Below the pieces are notes generated by a model, which ran no database searches, was not told where the DNA came from, and saw only the letters and a list, made by a program, of their open reading frames with translations. A DNA stretch of 23,664 bases from a virus, in IMG/VR virus record IMGVR_UViG_3300045996_004610, positions 1-23,664 of that record; one strand, written 5' to 3'. Shown piece by piece: positions 1-6,983 of the stretch. How positions within the stretch are numbered: the stretch's first letter is position 1; the number at the start of each line of letters is the position of its first letter. The position numbers and the translations under genes were made by a program.

Positions 1-510
1 TTAATCGGGCCGCCCGTGCAACTGGCGCAGCAGGGCCAGCGCCCGCGTGTCATGTTCCTGCAGCATGTGCTGCAGGGCGCAGGCGGTGTCGTACGAGTGG
101 TTCAGCAAACTGACGAAATCTTCCTGCAGTGACATCAGCCGGCGCGAACTGTAACCCACTCCGTCAAACAGGCGCGTGACATCGACACAGATGTCACGCA
201 AATCGGCCAGGGTGCGCTTGGTGGCTTCGATATCGTCACGCATGCCCATGCCGACGTCGACCAGTTCGGTTTCCGCGCCATCGCGCGCGCACAGATGCTG
301 CATGGAATCGTGCCACGCCTGGATGCGGGCGCCGATACGGCGGATGCGCACGATCTTGGACTCCATCTCCCAGCAATACTGCACTGAGAAAATCCAGTAC
401 GGCACGCGCGCCAGCGCGGCCGGCAAGCCTGCGGCGGCAAGGCGCTGTTCCAGCTGCCGCAATTTCAGCAGCCGGTCCCAGATCGTCAGGTTGACGGGAT
501 GTGGGCGCAT
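1..510 (-). CDS. Unrecognised helical protein, 169 aa
   Basis: I do not recognise this protein. It is mostly charged and predicted-helical with no signal peptide or obvious membrane segment, and it looks cytoplasmic. A GTG at 522 would add four residues, but the ATG at 510 is preferred because GGAG sits six bases upstream of it. The stop codon is at the very edge of the window, so the gene is complete. It follows the lysozyme gene in the same direction but is separated from it by a 48-base inverted repeat. It may therefore be a separately expressed cargo or host gene rather than part of the tailocin. A possible weak -10 (TATACT, 537-542) lies just upstream, without a convincing -35. Coding status is fairly likely; function is unknown. 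Confidence 0.65.
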   Translation of the reverse strand: MRPHPVNLTIWDRLLKLRQLEQRLAAAGLPAALARVPYWIFSVQYCWEMESKIVRIRRIGARIQAWHDSMQHLCARDGAETELVDVGMGMRDDIEATKRTLADLRDICVDVTRLFDGVGYSSRRLMSLQEDFVSLLNHSYDTACALQHMLQEHDTRALALLRQLHGRPD

Positions 511-566
511 GGGATTCTCCACGGTACAACGCTACCAGTATAGCTGCCGCACCAGGTACTCCGGCG

Positions 567-614
567 CACAGTCTGCCTGGCCGTGGACGAATTACCACGC
601 CCAGGCAGACTGTG
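567..614. repeat. 20-bp near-perfect inverted repeat after the lysozyme gene
   Basis: Arms 567-586 and 595-614 are reverse complements with one mismatch, around an eight-base loop (acgaatta). The hairpin begins two bases past the lysozyme stop codon. On the minus strand it is not followed by a T tract, so it is not a canonical intrinsic terminator. It may protect the 3' end of the late mRNA, attenuate transcription, or be a binding or recombination site. Confidence 0.8.
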
Positions 615-616
615 TT

Positions 617-1060
617 CTACGCCGCGCCCGCGCCCAGGAACAACGTCCGCTCCGCCGCGCGGCGGAGCGCCAGTCCCGCCACCTTGCGGCCGCCGGCCTT
701 GTCCCACAACAGGAAACTGTCCGCCGCGCCAGCCAGGTTGCCCGCCAGGATATGGCGGCAAACGGAACTGGCGCCAAATGCCCCGGCGCCGATGTTGTAT
801 GCCAGGGACACGCAGGCCGCGACCCGTTGCGGCGGGGCGCCGCGCAGCGCGGGGCAGCGCTGCAACACGGCCAGCAGGAATTGCGCGACACGCAGGCGCA
901 GCGCCGCGTCGGCCTGTTCCTGCGTCCACACCTGTCCCTGCCGCACCCCGGCCGTCTCGCCCCAGCCGATGGTCCAGATCCCGGCCACGTCCTGGTAGGA
1001 CCGCAGGCGGCAACCTTCGAAACCGGCAATGGTGGCCACCGATAATTCCAGCGCATCCAT
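617..1060 (-). CDS. Endolysin, GH24 (T4/lambdoid-type) lysozyme
   Basis: Muramidase that cleaves the beta-1,4 bond between N-acetylmuramic acid and N-acetylglucosamine to release particles by host lysis. The N-terminus carries the GH24 signature FEG-x(6)-Y-x-D-x(5)-TIGWGET. The catalytic Glu15, Asp24 and Thr30 (numbered from ATG 1060) have the same E-8-D-5-T spacing as T4 lysozyme. Length is 147 aa, normal for the family. There is no signal peptide or SAR anchor, so it should depend on a holin to reach the periplasm. ATG codons occur at 1063 and 1060; the latter is better placed after AAGGTG. The start overlaps the stop of the holin gene (ATGATG/TGA), implying translational coupling. It is the last gene of the lysis cassette. 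Confidence 0.93.
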   Translation of the reverse strand: MDALELSVATIAGFEGCRLRSYQDVAGIWTIGWGETAGVRQGQVWTQEQADAALRLRVAQFLLAVLQRCPALRGAPPQRVAACVSLAYNIGAGAFGASSVCRHILAGNLAGAADSFLLWDKAGGRKVAGLALRRAAERTLFLGAGAA

Positions 1061-1533
1061 CATTTCACCTTGTCGAAGACACGGCCGACGAACCAGAAGG
1101 CCAGGATGCCGGACAGGATGGCGCGGTCTTCGCCGTCATACAGGCGCGCCACCGCGTCCCAGCCGGAAAGTCCAGCATCGGCCGCCACCGCATACATGGC
1201 GGCCTTGGCCACGCCATACAGCGCCAGCACGTAGTAGGTGGCCAGCGGACGCACCAGGAAGTTCAGGGCGTCGACCCAGCGCAAGCCGAGCGGCTGCATC
1301 TGTCCCTGCAACGCGCTCTTTTGCGCATCGAGCAAGGCCAGCACCTGGTCCACGCTGCCCTGGTATTCCGCCAGCGCCTGGCGGCTCGCCGCCCGGGTCT
1401 GTTCCAGCTGGCATTGCCGGTCCAGCATGGCCAGTTCATGCGCATGGTCGGTTTTCTTGTTCAAGTAGCCAAACAGCTCGGGCAGCAGCCGCAGCAATCC
1501 GCCGCCCAGCATCGATAACAGCGACAACATCAC
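1060..1533 (-). CDS. Holin of the 3TM (GTA-holin-like) type
   Basis: Probable holin or holin accessory, about 157 aa. A hydrophobic or amphipathic N-terminus (LLSMLGGGLLRLLPELFGYL) is followed by a charged helical stretch rich in Gln, Ala and Arg. Two hydrophobic segments come next, around LNFLVRPLATYYVLALYG and ILSGILAFWFVGRVF. This layout resembles the 'holin of 3TMs, for gene-transfer release' family; the family match is from memory. The start is GTG 1533 (AGGAG seven bases upstream) or ATG 1530 (ten bases). The former gives a 4-base overlap with the upstream stop. It lies between a second small membrane protein and the lysozyme, the usual holin position. Confidence 0.8.
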   Translation of the reverse strand: MMLSLLSMLGGGLLRLLPELFGYLNKKTDHAHELAMLDRQCQLEQTRAASRQALAEYQGSVDQVLALLDAQKSALQGQMQPLGLRWVDALNFLVRPLATYYVLALYGVAKAAMYAVAADAGLSGWDAVARLYDGEDRAILSGILAFWFVGRVFDKVK

Positions 1534-1799
1534 GATGGTTCTCCTTTGTCTTCCGCCATGGCGCTGTCGCGCCACAGCACATACCAGGCCAGCGCCGCCA
1601 GCAGCAGCGCATCGCCATAAGTGGGCGCGGGAACGCGCCCGAACAGGGGGCCGAGCACGATGTCCACCGCCCCCGTCGTCAACAACAGCCACGCGGCGCG
1701 CGTGGCCGGCGCCGTATGCCGTCCCATGCGGTTGATGGCGACGAACAAGCCACGGCACAAGATCAGCAGCGCTGCCGCGAAATAAACAGCCAGCAGCAT
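1530..1799 (-). CDS. Small membrane protein, putative holin
   Basis: An 89-aa protein with about three hydrophobic stretches: MLLAVYFAAALLILCRGLFV, WLLLTTGAVDIVLGPLF and ALLLAALAWYVLW. It ends in a short charged tail. ATG 1799 overlaps the stop of the upstream membrane protein by one base (TGATG), with GGAGG close upstream. Size, topology and position make it a holin or antiholin candidate. No specific family was recognised. The gene overlaps are typical of a tightly coupled lysis cassette. Confidence 0.75.
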   Translation of the reverse strand: MLLAVYFAAALLILCRGLFVAINRMGRHTAPATRAAWLLLTTGAVDIVLGPLFGRVPAPTYGDALLLAALAWYVLWRDSAMAEDKGEPS

Positions 1800-2161
1800 C
1801 ACGCACCTCCCACCAGCGAACGCAAGCGCTTCAATCCGGCGGGAATCAGCGCCTGGGAGGCAATGCCCAGCGCCGCGCCGCCGGCCAGGCGCAGGAAGTC
1901 GCCCAGCGAGTGCAGCCACGGGAAATAATGCAGCGCCGCCGCCGCGATCACCGGCGCAAAGAAGCCGGCCAGCAGCGCGGAACCCGCCACCGTGCCGGCG
2001 ATCTTCAACGCCGGCATCGGCGGCAGGTAAGACAGCGACACCAGGCCGCCGAAAAAACCGGCCAGCAAGGCGTCGTATTGCACGCCGAATACGGAACCAC
2101 TGAGCGTGATGGTGCCTGCGGCGATGGCGATCGACGCAGTCGAACTTGCGGGTTCTGCCAT
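1799..2161 (-). CDS. Putative holin, about 120 aa multi-pass membrane protein
   Basis: First gene of the lysis cassette. The chosen start, ATG 2161, has AAGGAGG four bases upstream; an earlier ATG at 2176 lies within or before that ribosome site. The protein has three or four hydrophobic segments: SSTASIAIAAGTITLSGSVF, YDALLAGFFGGLVSL, IAGTVAGSALLAGFFAPVIA and LRLAGGAALGIASQAL. It ends in a basic tail (LKRLRSL), as is common in holins. Being 5'-most and with the best ribosome site of the three membrane genes, it is a good candidate for the main holin. The exact holin class is not assigned. Confidence 0.78.
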   Translation of the reverse strand: MAEPASSTASIAIAAGTITLSGSVFGVQYDALLAGFFGGLVSLSYLPPMPALKIAGTVAGSALLAGFFAPVIAAAALHYFPWLHSLGDFLRLAGGAALGIASQALIPAGLKRLRSLVGGA

Positions 2162-2186
2162 ATATCCTCCTTTCATTTAATGGGTG

Positions 2187-3233
2187 TCAGCGCGAGGGCG
2201 GCGCGGCCGCCAGCGCCGGGCCGGACTTGCCGCCGCGCGCCGGGCCGGTCTTGCCCTCGTTGCCGGCATTGACGGTCACCTGCATTTGCCACGACTTGCC
2301 GGCAAACGTGTGTTCGACCGCGCCGACCAGGTATTCGCCATTCAGGCCGTCCTTGAAGTCTCGCAAGACCAGGCGCCGTTCCGCGCCGACGGCGGGATCG
2401 CCCGGCATCTCCAGCTGGCCGCTGGCGGTGCCCCGGTTCAAGGCCGCCAGGCCGGCATGGGCGGCCGCCTGCGCCGCCGCCGCATCGGCATGGGGATGGC
2501 GCCCGGCCAGCTCGGCGCCATCCTGTCCGGCGGCCCCGCGGTTGGCGGCGCGCACTTCGGTCTGGCGCCCGGTGGCCTGGTCATGGCTGCGGGCCGTCAC
2601 CGCCGCCACCAGCGCGCGGTCGGCAAAGGTGAAGCTGTAGCGCGACAGCATGCCGGGGGTGACGGACACTGGCGGCAACGCTTCGCCGCTGGCGGCCTTG
2701 CCGGCGCCGCGCGGCAGCACCAGCAACTTGTTGTCCTTGACGGTGGCGGTCGCGCCATACGCCTGGGCCAGGCGCGTGATGAAGTTCAAGTCGCTTTCGC
2801 GCAACTGGTCGGCCCGGCTGACCTGCGCCGCCACGCGGCACACCGGCAGCCAGCCGTGGCGCCGCGCGATGCGGTCGGTAATGACCGCGAGCGTGGTGTT
2901 TTCGAACGCCTGGCTGCGCTGGCTTTTCGCATCCTTGCGCAAGTCCGCGCTCTTGCCGCGCAGGGTCATGGTCATGGGCGGGCTTTCCATCACGACTTCG
3001 TCGATCCGGTACAGGCCCAGGAAATGCAACTCCCCGTCCATGCGCCCCAGCGACACCTTCAGCATCGCGCCTTTGGGAGGCAGCGCGACCTTGCCGTCGC
3101 GGTCGTCGATTTTCAGTTCGCAGGTGTCGGCCGCCAGCCCGGGTTTGTCGGTCAGCCGCAGCAACAGCAGCCGGTCATTGAGCAGGGGCGTGATGTCGAC
3201 GCCATCCGCCTCGATATGGAATCGTGCTTGCAT
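2187..3233 (-). CDS. D: Phage late control protein D (gpD), tail hub
   Basis: P2 gpD-like baseplate hub protein, 348 aa. In contractile tails it forms the hub that joins the tube to the spike. The N-terminal half (GVDITPLLNDRLLLLRLTD ... DRDGKVALPPKGAMLKVSLG) and the central LRESDLNFITRLAQAYGA block are characteristic of the family. The C-terminal GEYLVGAVEHTFAGKSWQMQ is the usual closing motif, followed by a short Gly/Ala/Pro-rich tail. ATG 3233 has GAGG about eight bases upstream and lies ten bases after the stop of gpX. The order U-X-D is as in P2 and R-pyocins. Confidence 0.95.
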   Translation of the reverse strand: MQARFHIEADGVDITPLLNDRLLLLRLTDKPGLAADTCELKIDDRDGKVALPPKGAMLKVSLGRMDGELHFLGLYRIDEVVMESPPMTMTLRGKSADLRKDAKSQRSQAFENTTLAVITDRIARRHGWLPVCRVAAQVSRADQLRESDLNFITRLAQAYGATATVKDNKLLVLPRGAGKAASGEALPPVSVTPGMLSRYSFTFADRALVAAVTARSHDQATGRQTEVRAANRGAAGQDGAELAGRHPHADAAAAQAAAHAGLAALNRGTASGQLEMPGDPAVGAERRLVLRDFKDGLNGEYLVGAVEHTFAGKSWQMQVTVNAGNEGKTGPARGGKSGPALAAAPPSR

Positions 3234-3242
3234 GGCGCCGCC

Positions 3243-3449
3243 TCAGGTCCACAACTGGATGGTGCCGGCCCGCCGTGGCGGCAGGTCCGGCATCGTGATC
3301 AGCACGCCTGCCGCCAACGGTTGCGGCAATGCCGCCAGGCCGGGGTTGGCGCCGTAGACGGCTTCGAGCACGCCCGGCAAGTGGCCGTAATGTGCGTGGC
3401 ACAGCGTGTCGAGCACGTCGCCGTCACAGCTTCTGATAATCATCGCCAT
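3243..3449 (-). CDS. X: Tail protein X (gpX), LysM-like
   Basis: A 68-aa P2 gpX-type tail protein. It carries the short LysM-like pattern GDVLDTLCHAHYG, VLEAVYGANPGLA and LAAGVLITMPDL. It overlaps the end of gpU by 26 bases in another frame. The start is ATG 3449 with GGAG ten bases upstream; ATG 3443 is an alternative. GpX is needed for tail completion near the hub, and the adjacency to D is conserved in P2-like tails. Confidence 0.92.
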   Translation of the reverse strand: MAMIIRSCDGDVLDTLCHAHYGHLPGVLEAVYGANPGLAALPQPLAAGVLITMPDLPPRRAGTIQLWT

Positions 3450-4344
3450 AGCGTTTGAACTCCAGTGTGTAGGTTTGTTTGCGCGCGTGGCCGCCTGCGA
3501 TCAGGTGGCTGCGCTCTTCGGCCAGGCTGGTCATGTACCAGCGGCCCAGCACCTCGCCGGAACCCATCGTCAGCGCCAGCGGCTTCAGGGCCAGGCCCAG
3601 CCGGCGCAACTGCTCCAGTTCATCGGCGCCGGGCGCCCCCTTGCCGTTGGCAATGCGGCGCGCCAGGTAGACCGCGCCGCCCAGGGTCAGTGTTTCGGAA
3701 CCCTGGCCCACCGCCTGCGCCGCATCCGGCCGTCCCAGCCGGGGCACGCTGTCGATGCCGAACGCGGTGTGCCGCCGCAGCGTGTCGAACGCGGTGGCGG
3801 ACAAGGCAAAGTGAAAACCTTCGCCCTGCCCTTGCGGCGGCATCAACGTCAATAAATGCGCGGTGGCAGAGGTCGCATGCGCCATGCGCGGGGCGGCCGG
3901 TTTCAGTTCAGCCGACGACTTGACTGCCGGCGCGGCGCCCGGCCTGGCCGGCTGCCGCGCCGCGCTGAACATGCCCAGCTTCCGGCCCAGCCCCGCCGCC
4001 GATACCTGCAGGCGGCCGCCCGCCTCCCGGATGGCGCCGATGCCGCTGGCGGCAAATTGGTCGGCGGCGGCCGACAGCACGCCGGTCCCCCGCCTGATCG
4101 CGGCCGCTTCCGTGGCCGGCAGCATGCGGTTCAATGCCGCCGACGCGGACGCGGCCAGTTTGCCCGCACGGTCGATATGGCCGGTGGCCGTATCGATCCA
4201 CTGCGCAGCCCTGTGCGCCTGTCCGTTGACGTGCCGTTCCAGCCCGTCAACCCGCTGTTTCAGCATGGCCTCGGCCTTGCGCACCCGCTCCGCCGCCCTG
4301 GCCGCCTCGCCGGTGGCTTGCCGGATCAAGCTGTCTATGCTCAT
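3424..4344 (-). CDS. U: Tail protein U (gpU) with long N-terminal extension
   Basis: The C-terminal part, about residues 177-306, is a clear P2 gpU tail-completion domain: FHFALSATAFDTLRRHTAF, a GSETLTLGGAVYL block, and LGRWYMTSLAEERSHLIAGG followed by RKQTYTLEFKRYGDD. P2 gpU is about 160 aa, so this protein is nearly twice as long. The first 160-odd residues are helical, Ala-rich and coiled-coil-like (repeated AAERVRKAE, AASASAALNR), then a Pro/Ala linker near 130-155. The start ATG 4344 overlaps the tape-measure stop as ATGA, and the frame is continuous, so the extension looks genuine. Function of the extension is unknown; it could pack against the tape measure or tube. Confidence 0.88.
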   Translation of the reverse strand: MSIDSLIRQATGEAARAAERVRKAEAMLKQRVDGLERHVNGQAHRAAQWIDTATGHIDRAGKLAASASAALNRMLPATEAAAIRRGTGVLSAAADQFAASGIGAIREAGGRLQVSAAGLGRKLGMFSAARQPARPGAAPAVKSSAELKPAAPRMAHATSATAHLLTLMPPQGQGEGFHFALSATAFDTLRRHTAFGIDSVPRLGRPDAAQAVGQGSETLTLGGAVYLARRIANGKGAPGADELEQLRRLGLALKPLALTMGSGEVLGRWYMTSLAEERSHLIAGGHARKQTYTLEFKRYGDDYQKL

Positions 4345-6485
4345 GTTGCGATTCCTCCCGCAGTCAGGGGCCCATCGAACAGCGAGGAACGCTGTTGCTG
4401 GCCCTGGAATTGATCGAATAATTGCCGCAGGTACGGCATCAGTTCCTCGGCGATGCGGCGCGGTTCGCGCACGTCGCCCTGGACCGTGACGGTGATGGAC
4501 GGCTTGAAAGTGAACTGCGGCGCCGCGCCAACGCCGGCTACCGCGCCCTTGCCGCCGGCCGGCAGCGCAGGCAGGGCAGGCGCCAAAAATTTATCGATGG
4601 GATCCGGCGCATTGCGTGTCCGGGCGTCCGCTACAACCGGTGTTTTGCTCCCTGCAACAGCCAAGGCGGTGGCGCCGGCCTGGGTCACCGATAACGGAGC
4701 CCACCCGGGCGCCGTCAATCCCGGCGCCCGCTGCAGCGGCCAGGCCGCCGCCACGCCCGCCACGAGCAATGGCGCGGGCTGTAAAACCGATTGAGTCCAG
4801 GTCCGGTCATGCGGCCCAAGTCCAGCCGCGCCAAAGGGCGGGGTCGCCGGCATGACAAATGGCGCGGGCGCCGGACCGGTTGCCACCGTGCTCGGCTTGG
4901 TCTCGCCATTCTTCCCGCTGTTCTTCTCGGCGCTCTTTTCGCCGGTTTTGCGCAGGAAGACATCAAACGCGGCCCGGCCCAGCGATGCGCCAAGCATGGC
5001 GCCTCCGGGGCCGCCTGCCAATCCTCCTAGCGCCGCGCCTACCCCCATGGCGACCATCGCGCCGTGCGCGTTGTCCTTCCCGGCCTGGCTGCCGCTGCGG
5101 TACGCCTGTACCAACTCCAACCCGGTGGCGCCTGCCGCCAGCAGGCCGAACCGGCGCGTGATAAATCTTCCGGCCTGGCTATTGAGCGCGCCGTGGAGCG
5201 TGCTCCGGCCATTCCTCACGCCCTGCCAGGCGCGCGCCAGCCACCCGCCCCGCCCCGGTCCCGGCGGCCTGCCGCCTCCCGGCCGGCCATTGCGATCCGG
5301 CAGCTCCGGCAATCCCGCACCGCCGCTGCCGCCCATGCCGGCAGGCCAATTGAGCACACGGACATCTTGCACACCGGCGTTGCCGCCTCCCGCTGTTGGC
5401 ACGCCGCCCCGCCCCAGCATTCCCTTGCCAAGAGAGAACATCCCGCTGGCGGCTTTCCACGTGCCGAACGCCGCCGCTGCCGCCGCCAGCGTGCCCGCCA
5501 CCACCGCCGCGCTTCGGGTCAGCGAGGGCCATGCCTGGGCCAGTTCACCCGCGCCAGTGGCCACGCCGGTCAAGGCTTCGGCGGTCCAGTCCGTGACAGG
5601 ACGCAATACGTCGCCCACCTGGCGCCCGGCGTTTTCCGTAGCCCGTCCGGTCTCCGCCCATGTCGACTCTGACCTGGCGCGCACCGCCTTTTGATCGCGT
5701 TCCAGCAAACCGGTATCCACCGGCGCAGTCTTCTGCTCATCGATCGAGACCGTGGCGGCCAACGCTTTGCGCGCCGCTTCCTTGTGCGCCTCGCTGCCAT
5801 TGCCACGCTTGCCGAGCAGCGCCGTGTGCACCAATTGGGCCGCCTTTTTCGGATCGCCCTCCTTTTCCATCGCCTTTTCCAGCATGGCTTGCGCGTACAG
5901 CAGGGTCTCGTCTTTCTTCACGCCCAGGTTGGCCAGGTCGCGCATCAACTGCGGCAGGATCGCCGTGAGCTGCTCCCGTTCGACGCCATTCATGTAGCCA
6001 AATTTGGCGACCCGGGCCAACGACACGTCCAGGTTGGCGGCGGTCGCGCCGCCATGCTCCTTGAGCGAAGCAACCAGTGTCGCCGCGCTCTCCACGCTGA
6101 CCTTCTGGCCGACCGAGAATTGGGCAATCTTCGGCGCCAGTGCCAGCGCCTCGCCATAACTCGTGTCCTTGCCCACCAGTTGCCCGACCGCCTTGCCAAG
6201 CGCATTCCGTTCAACGCCCTGCTCGCGTGCCGTCGCGGCAATGCCGGCCGCAATGGCCTGCGTATTTTTGTCCCGGATTTCCTGCCGGTTGCCGCCTTCC
6301 CAGGCCTGCGGCTGGGTCGTCATGGCCACCAGGGCGATATCATCCACAATGGATTGGTAATCGGCAGCCTGCTTGGCTGTTGTGGCCAGCGCGCGGCCGA
6401 TGCCGCCCGCCTTGTCGCGCAGCGCATCCCCCACTTCCATTCCCGTCAAAAACTGATCGTCGCCGCCAGTCGCGTCATCCGCCAT
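4341..6485 (-). CDS. T: Tape measure protein (gpT-like)
   Basis: A 714-aa tail length-determining protein by position (between E and U) and composition. It is Ala/Gly-rich and helical in the first 300 residues (TAREQGVERNALGKAVGQLV, VLASLKEHGG-like repeats). Hydrophobic stretches lie near 325-345 (VVAGTLAAAAAAFGTW), 445-465 and 475-500 (GVGAALGGLAGGPGGAMLGA), and a Gly/Pro-rich linker near 370-410. The C-terminus ends in RRIAEELMPYLRQLFDQFQG. The chosen ATG 6485 has AAAGGAG nine bases upstream; ATG 6506 has no clear site. It overlaps the GpE-like ORF by 11 bases. At roughly 0.15 nm per residue the tail would be about 100 nm, in the R-pyocin range. Confidence 0.9.
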   Translation of the reverse strand: MADDATGGDDQFLTGMEVGDALRDKAGGIGRALATTAKQAADYQSIVDDIALVAMTTQPQAWEGGNRQEIRDKNTQAIAAGIAATAREQGVERNALGKAVGQLVGKDTSYGEALALAPKIAQFSVGQKVSVESAATLVASLKEHGGATAANLDVSLARVAKFGYMNGVEREQLTAILPQLMRDLANLGVKKDETLLYAQAMLEKAMEKEGDPKKAAQLVHTALLGKRGNGSEAHKEAARKALAATVSIDEQKTAPVDTGLLERDQKAVRARSESTWAETGRATENAGRQVGDVLRPVTDWTAEALTGVATGAGELAQAWPSLTRSAAVVAGTLAAAAAAFGTWKAASGMFSLGKGMLGRGGVPTAGGGNAGVQDVRVLNWPAGMGGSGGAGLPELPDRNGRPGGGRPPGPGRGGWLARAWQGVRNGRSTLHGALNSQAGRFITRRFGLLAAGATGLELVQAYRSGSQAGKDNAHGAMVAMGVGAALGGLAGGPGGAMLGASLGRAAFDVFLRKTGEKSAEKNSGKNGETKPSTVATGPAPAPFVMPATPPFGAAGLGPHDRTWTQSVLQPAPLLVAGVAAAWPLQRAPGLTAPGWAPLSVTQAGATALAVAGSKTPVVADARTRNAPDPIDKFLAPALPALPAGGKGAVAGVGAAPQFTFKPSITVTVQGDVREPRRIAEELMPYLRQLFDQFQGQQQRSSLFDGPLTAGGIAT

Positions 6486-6630
6486 CGCGTCTTTCTCCTT
6501 TCCCATCCCCGTCCAGCCACCACACCATGTCCTCCAGCGTCATGCGGTCAATCTCCGATGGCTGGAACGCGTATTCACCCGCCAGCCGCCGCGCCAGCCT
6601 GCGCACCTGCTCCGGCGTCAGGCTCAGCAT
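6475..6630 (-). CDS. E': GpE-family tail protein (E' extension), probably made by frameshift
   Basis: A 51-codon ORF in the +1 (equivalently -2) frame relative to gene E. The part beyond the E stop codon, GEYAFQPSEIDRMTLEDM, fits the P2 GpE/E' pattern (aromatic-x-P-S-E-x-x-x-M-x-L-x-E). The ATG at 6630 has no ribosome site within about 20 bases. The conserved part starts exactly at the E stop, so expression as an E-E' fusion is more likely than independent initiation. A -2 slip near 6592 would give a 146-residue fusion, close to the roughly 142-residue P2 E+E' product. Its stop overlaps the start of the tape measure, the expected position for a tape-measure chaperone. Confidence 0.82.
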   Translation of the reverse strand: MLSLTPEQVRRLARRLAGEYAFQPSEIDRMTLEDMVWWLDGDGKGERRDGG

Positions 6631-6913
6631 CGGAAACCAGCCGAAAGTACGCCTCCTGGATCCGGTTGTAGTCGGTCAATTTCAGTTGTTCGAGGTCGGC
6701 CGGCGCCACCTGCATCAGGCTGGCGAACAGCGCCAGCTCGCGCTCTTCCACGTCGTTCGGGTGCAGGCGCTGCGCGGCGCGCATGTCGCGCACGGTCGGC
6801 GCGCGCAGCACCACCTGGTTGGATTTCACGCCGTTGAACGATTCGGGGCGCGACAGGGTGACCGTCACCGCGTCCGTACCGGGACGCAGCCATTGCGGAA
6901 CCATTTTTTCCAT
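6575..6913 (-). CDS. E: Tail assembly chaperone (gpE / Mu gp41-like)
   Basis: A 112-aa tail assembly chaperone that binds the tape measure during tube assembly. VTVTLSRPESFNGVKSNQVV followed by LRAPTVRDM is the start motif of the Mu gp41/Phage_TAC family. The acidic, Ala/Gly-rich end (DAEPDAGAGAQAG) is typical of the linker before the frameshift product. The start ATG 6913 has a weak GGAAG six bases upstream. It lies just after an intrinsic terminator (6926-6953) that follows the tube gene. It overlaps the GpE-like ORF by 56 bases. Confidence 0.9.
   Translation of the reverse strand: MEKMVPQWLRPGTDAVTVTLSRPESFNGVKSNQVVLRAPTVRDMRAAQRLHPNDVEERELALFASLMQVAPADLEQLKLTDYNRIQEAYFRLVSDAEPDAGAGAQAGAAAGG
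6587..6595 (-). other. Candidate -2 frameshift slip site in gene E
   Basis: In the E frame the codons read GGC GCG GCG. If a tRNA-Ala on the first GCG slips back two bases it re-pairs with GCG, and the next codon (CGG at 6591) is in the GpE-like frame. A second possibility is a +1 slip of GGG to GGU at the UGA stop (6575-6580). Phage Mu is known to use -2 slippage for the equivalent gene pair. The exact site is inferred. Confidence 0.4.
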
Positions 6914-6925
6914 GTCAGTCTTCCA

Positions 6926-6953
6926 AAAAAAAGCCCGGCGCGGGGGCCGGGCA
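6926..6953 (-). terminator. Intrinsic terminator after tube gene FII
   Basis: On the minus strand, stem GCCCGGC/GCCGGGC (7 bp, arms 6934-6940 and 6947-6953) with a six-base loop is followed by eight T residues (6926-6933). It lies between FII and E inside the apparent operon and would cut E and downstream expression unless read through. Confidence 0.88.
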
Positions 6954-6983
6954 TGGGGTTAATCAGTCAGCTTGGGGGAGGGG

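Noticed and set aside
2184-3458. 424-codon plus-strand frame opposite gpD and gpX
   Set aside because: Shadow of gpD; composition rich in Arg, Gln and His, no motif.
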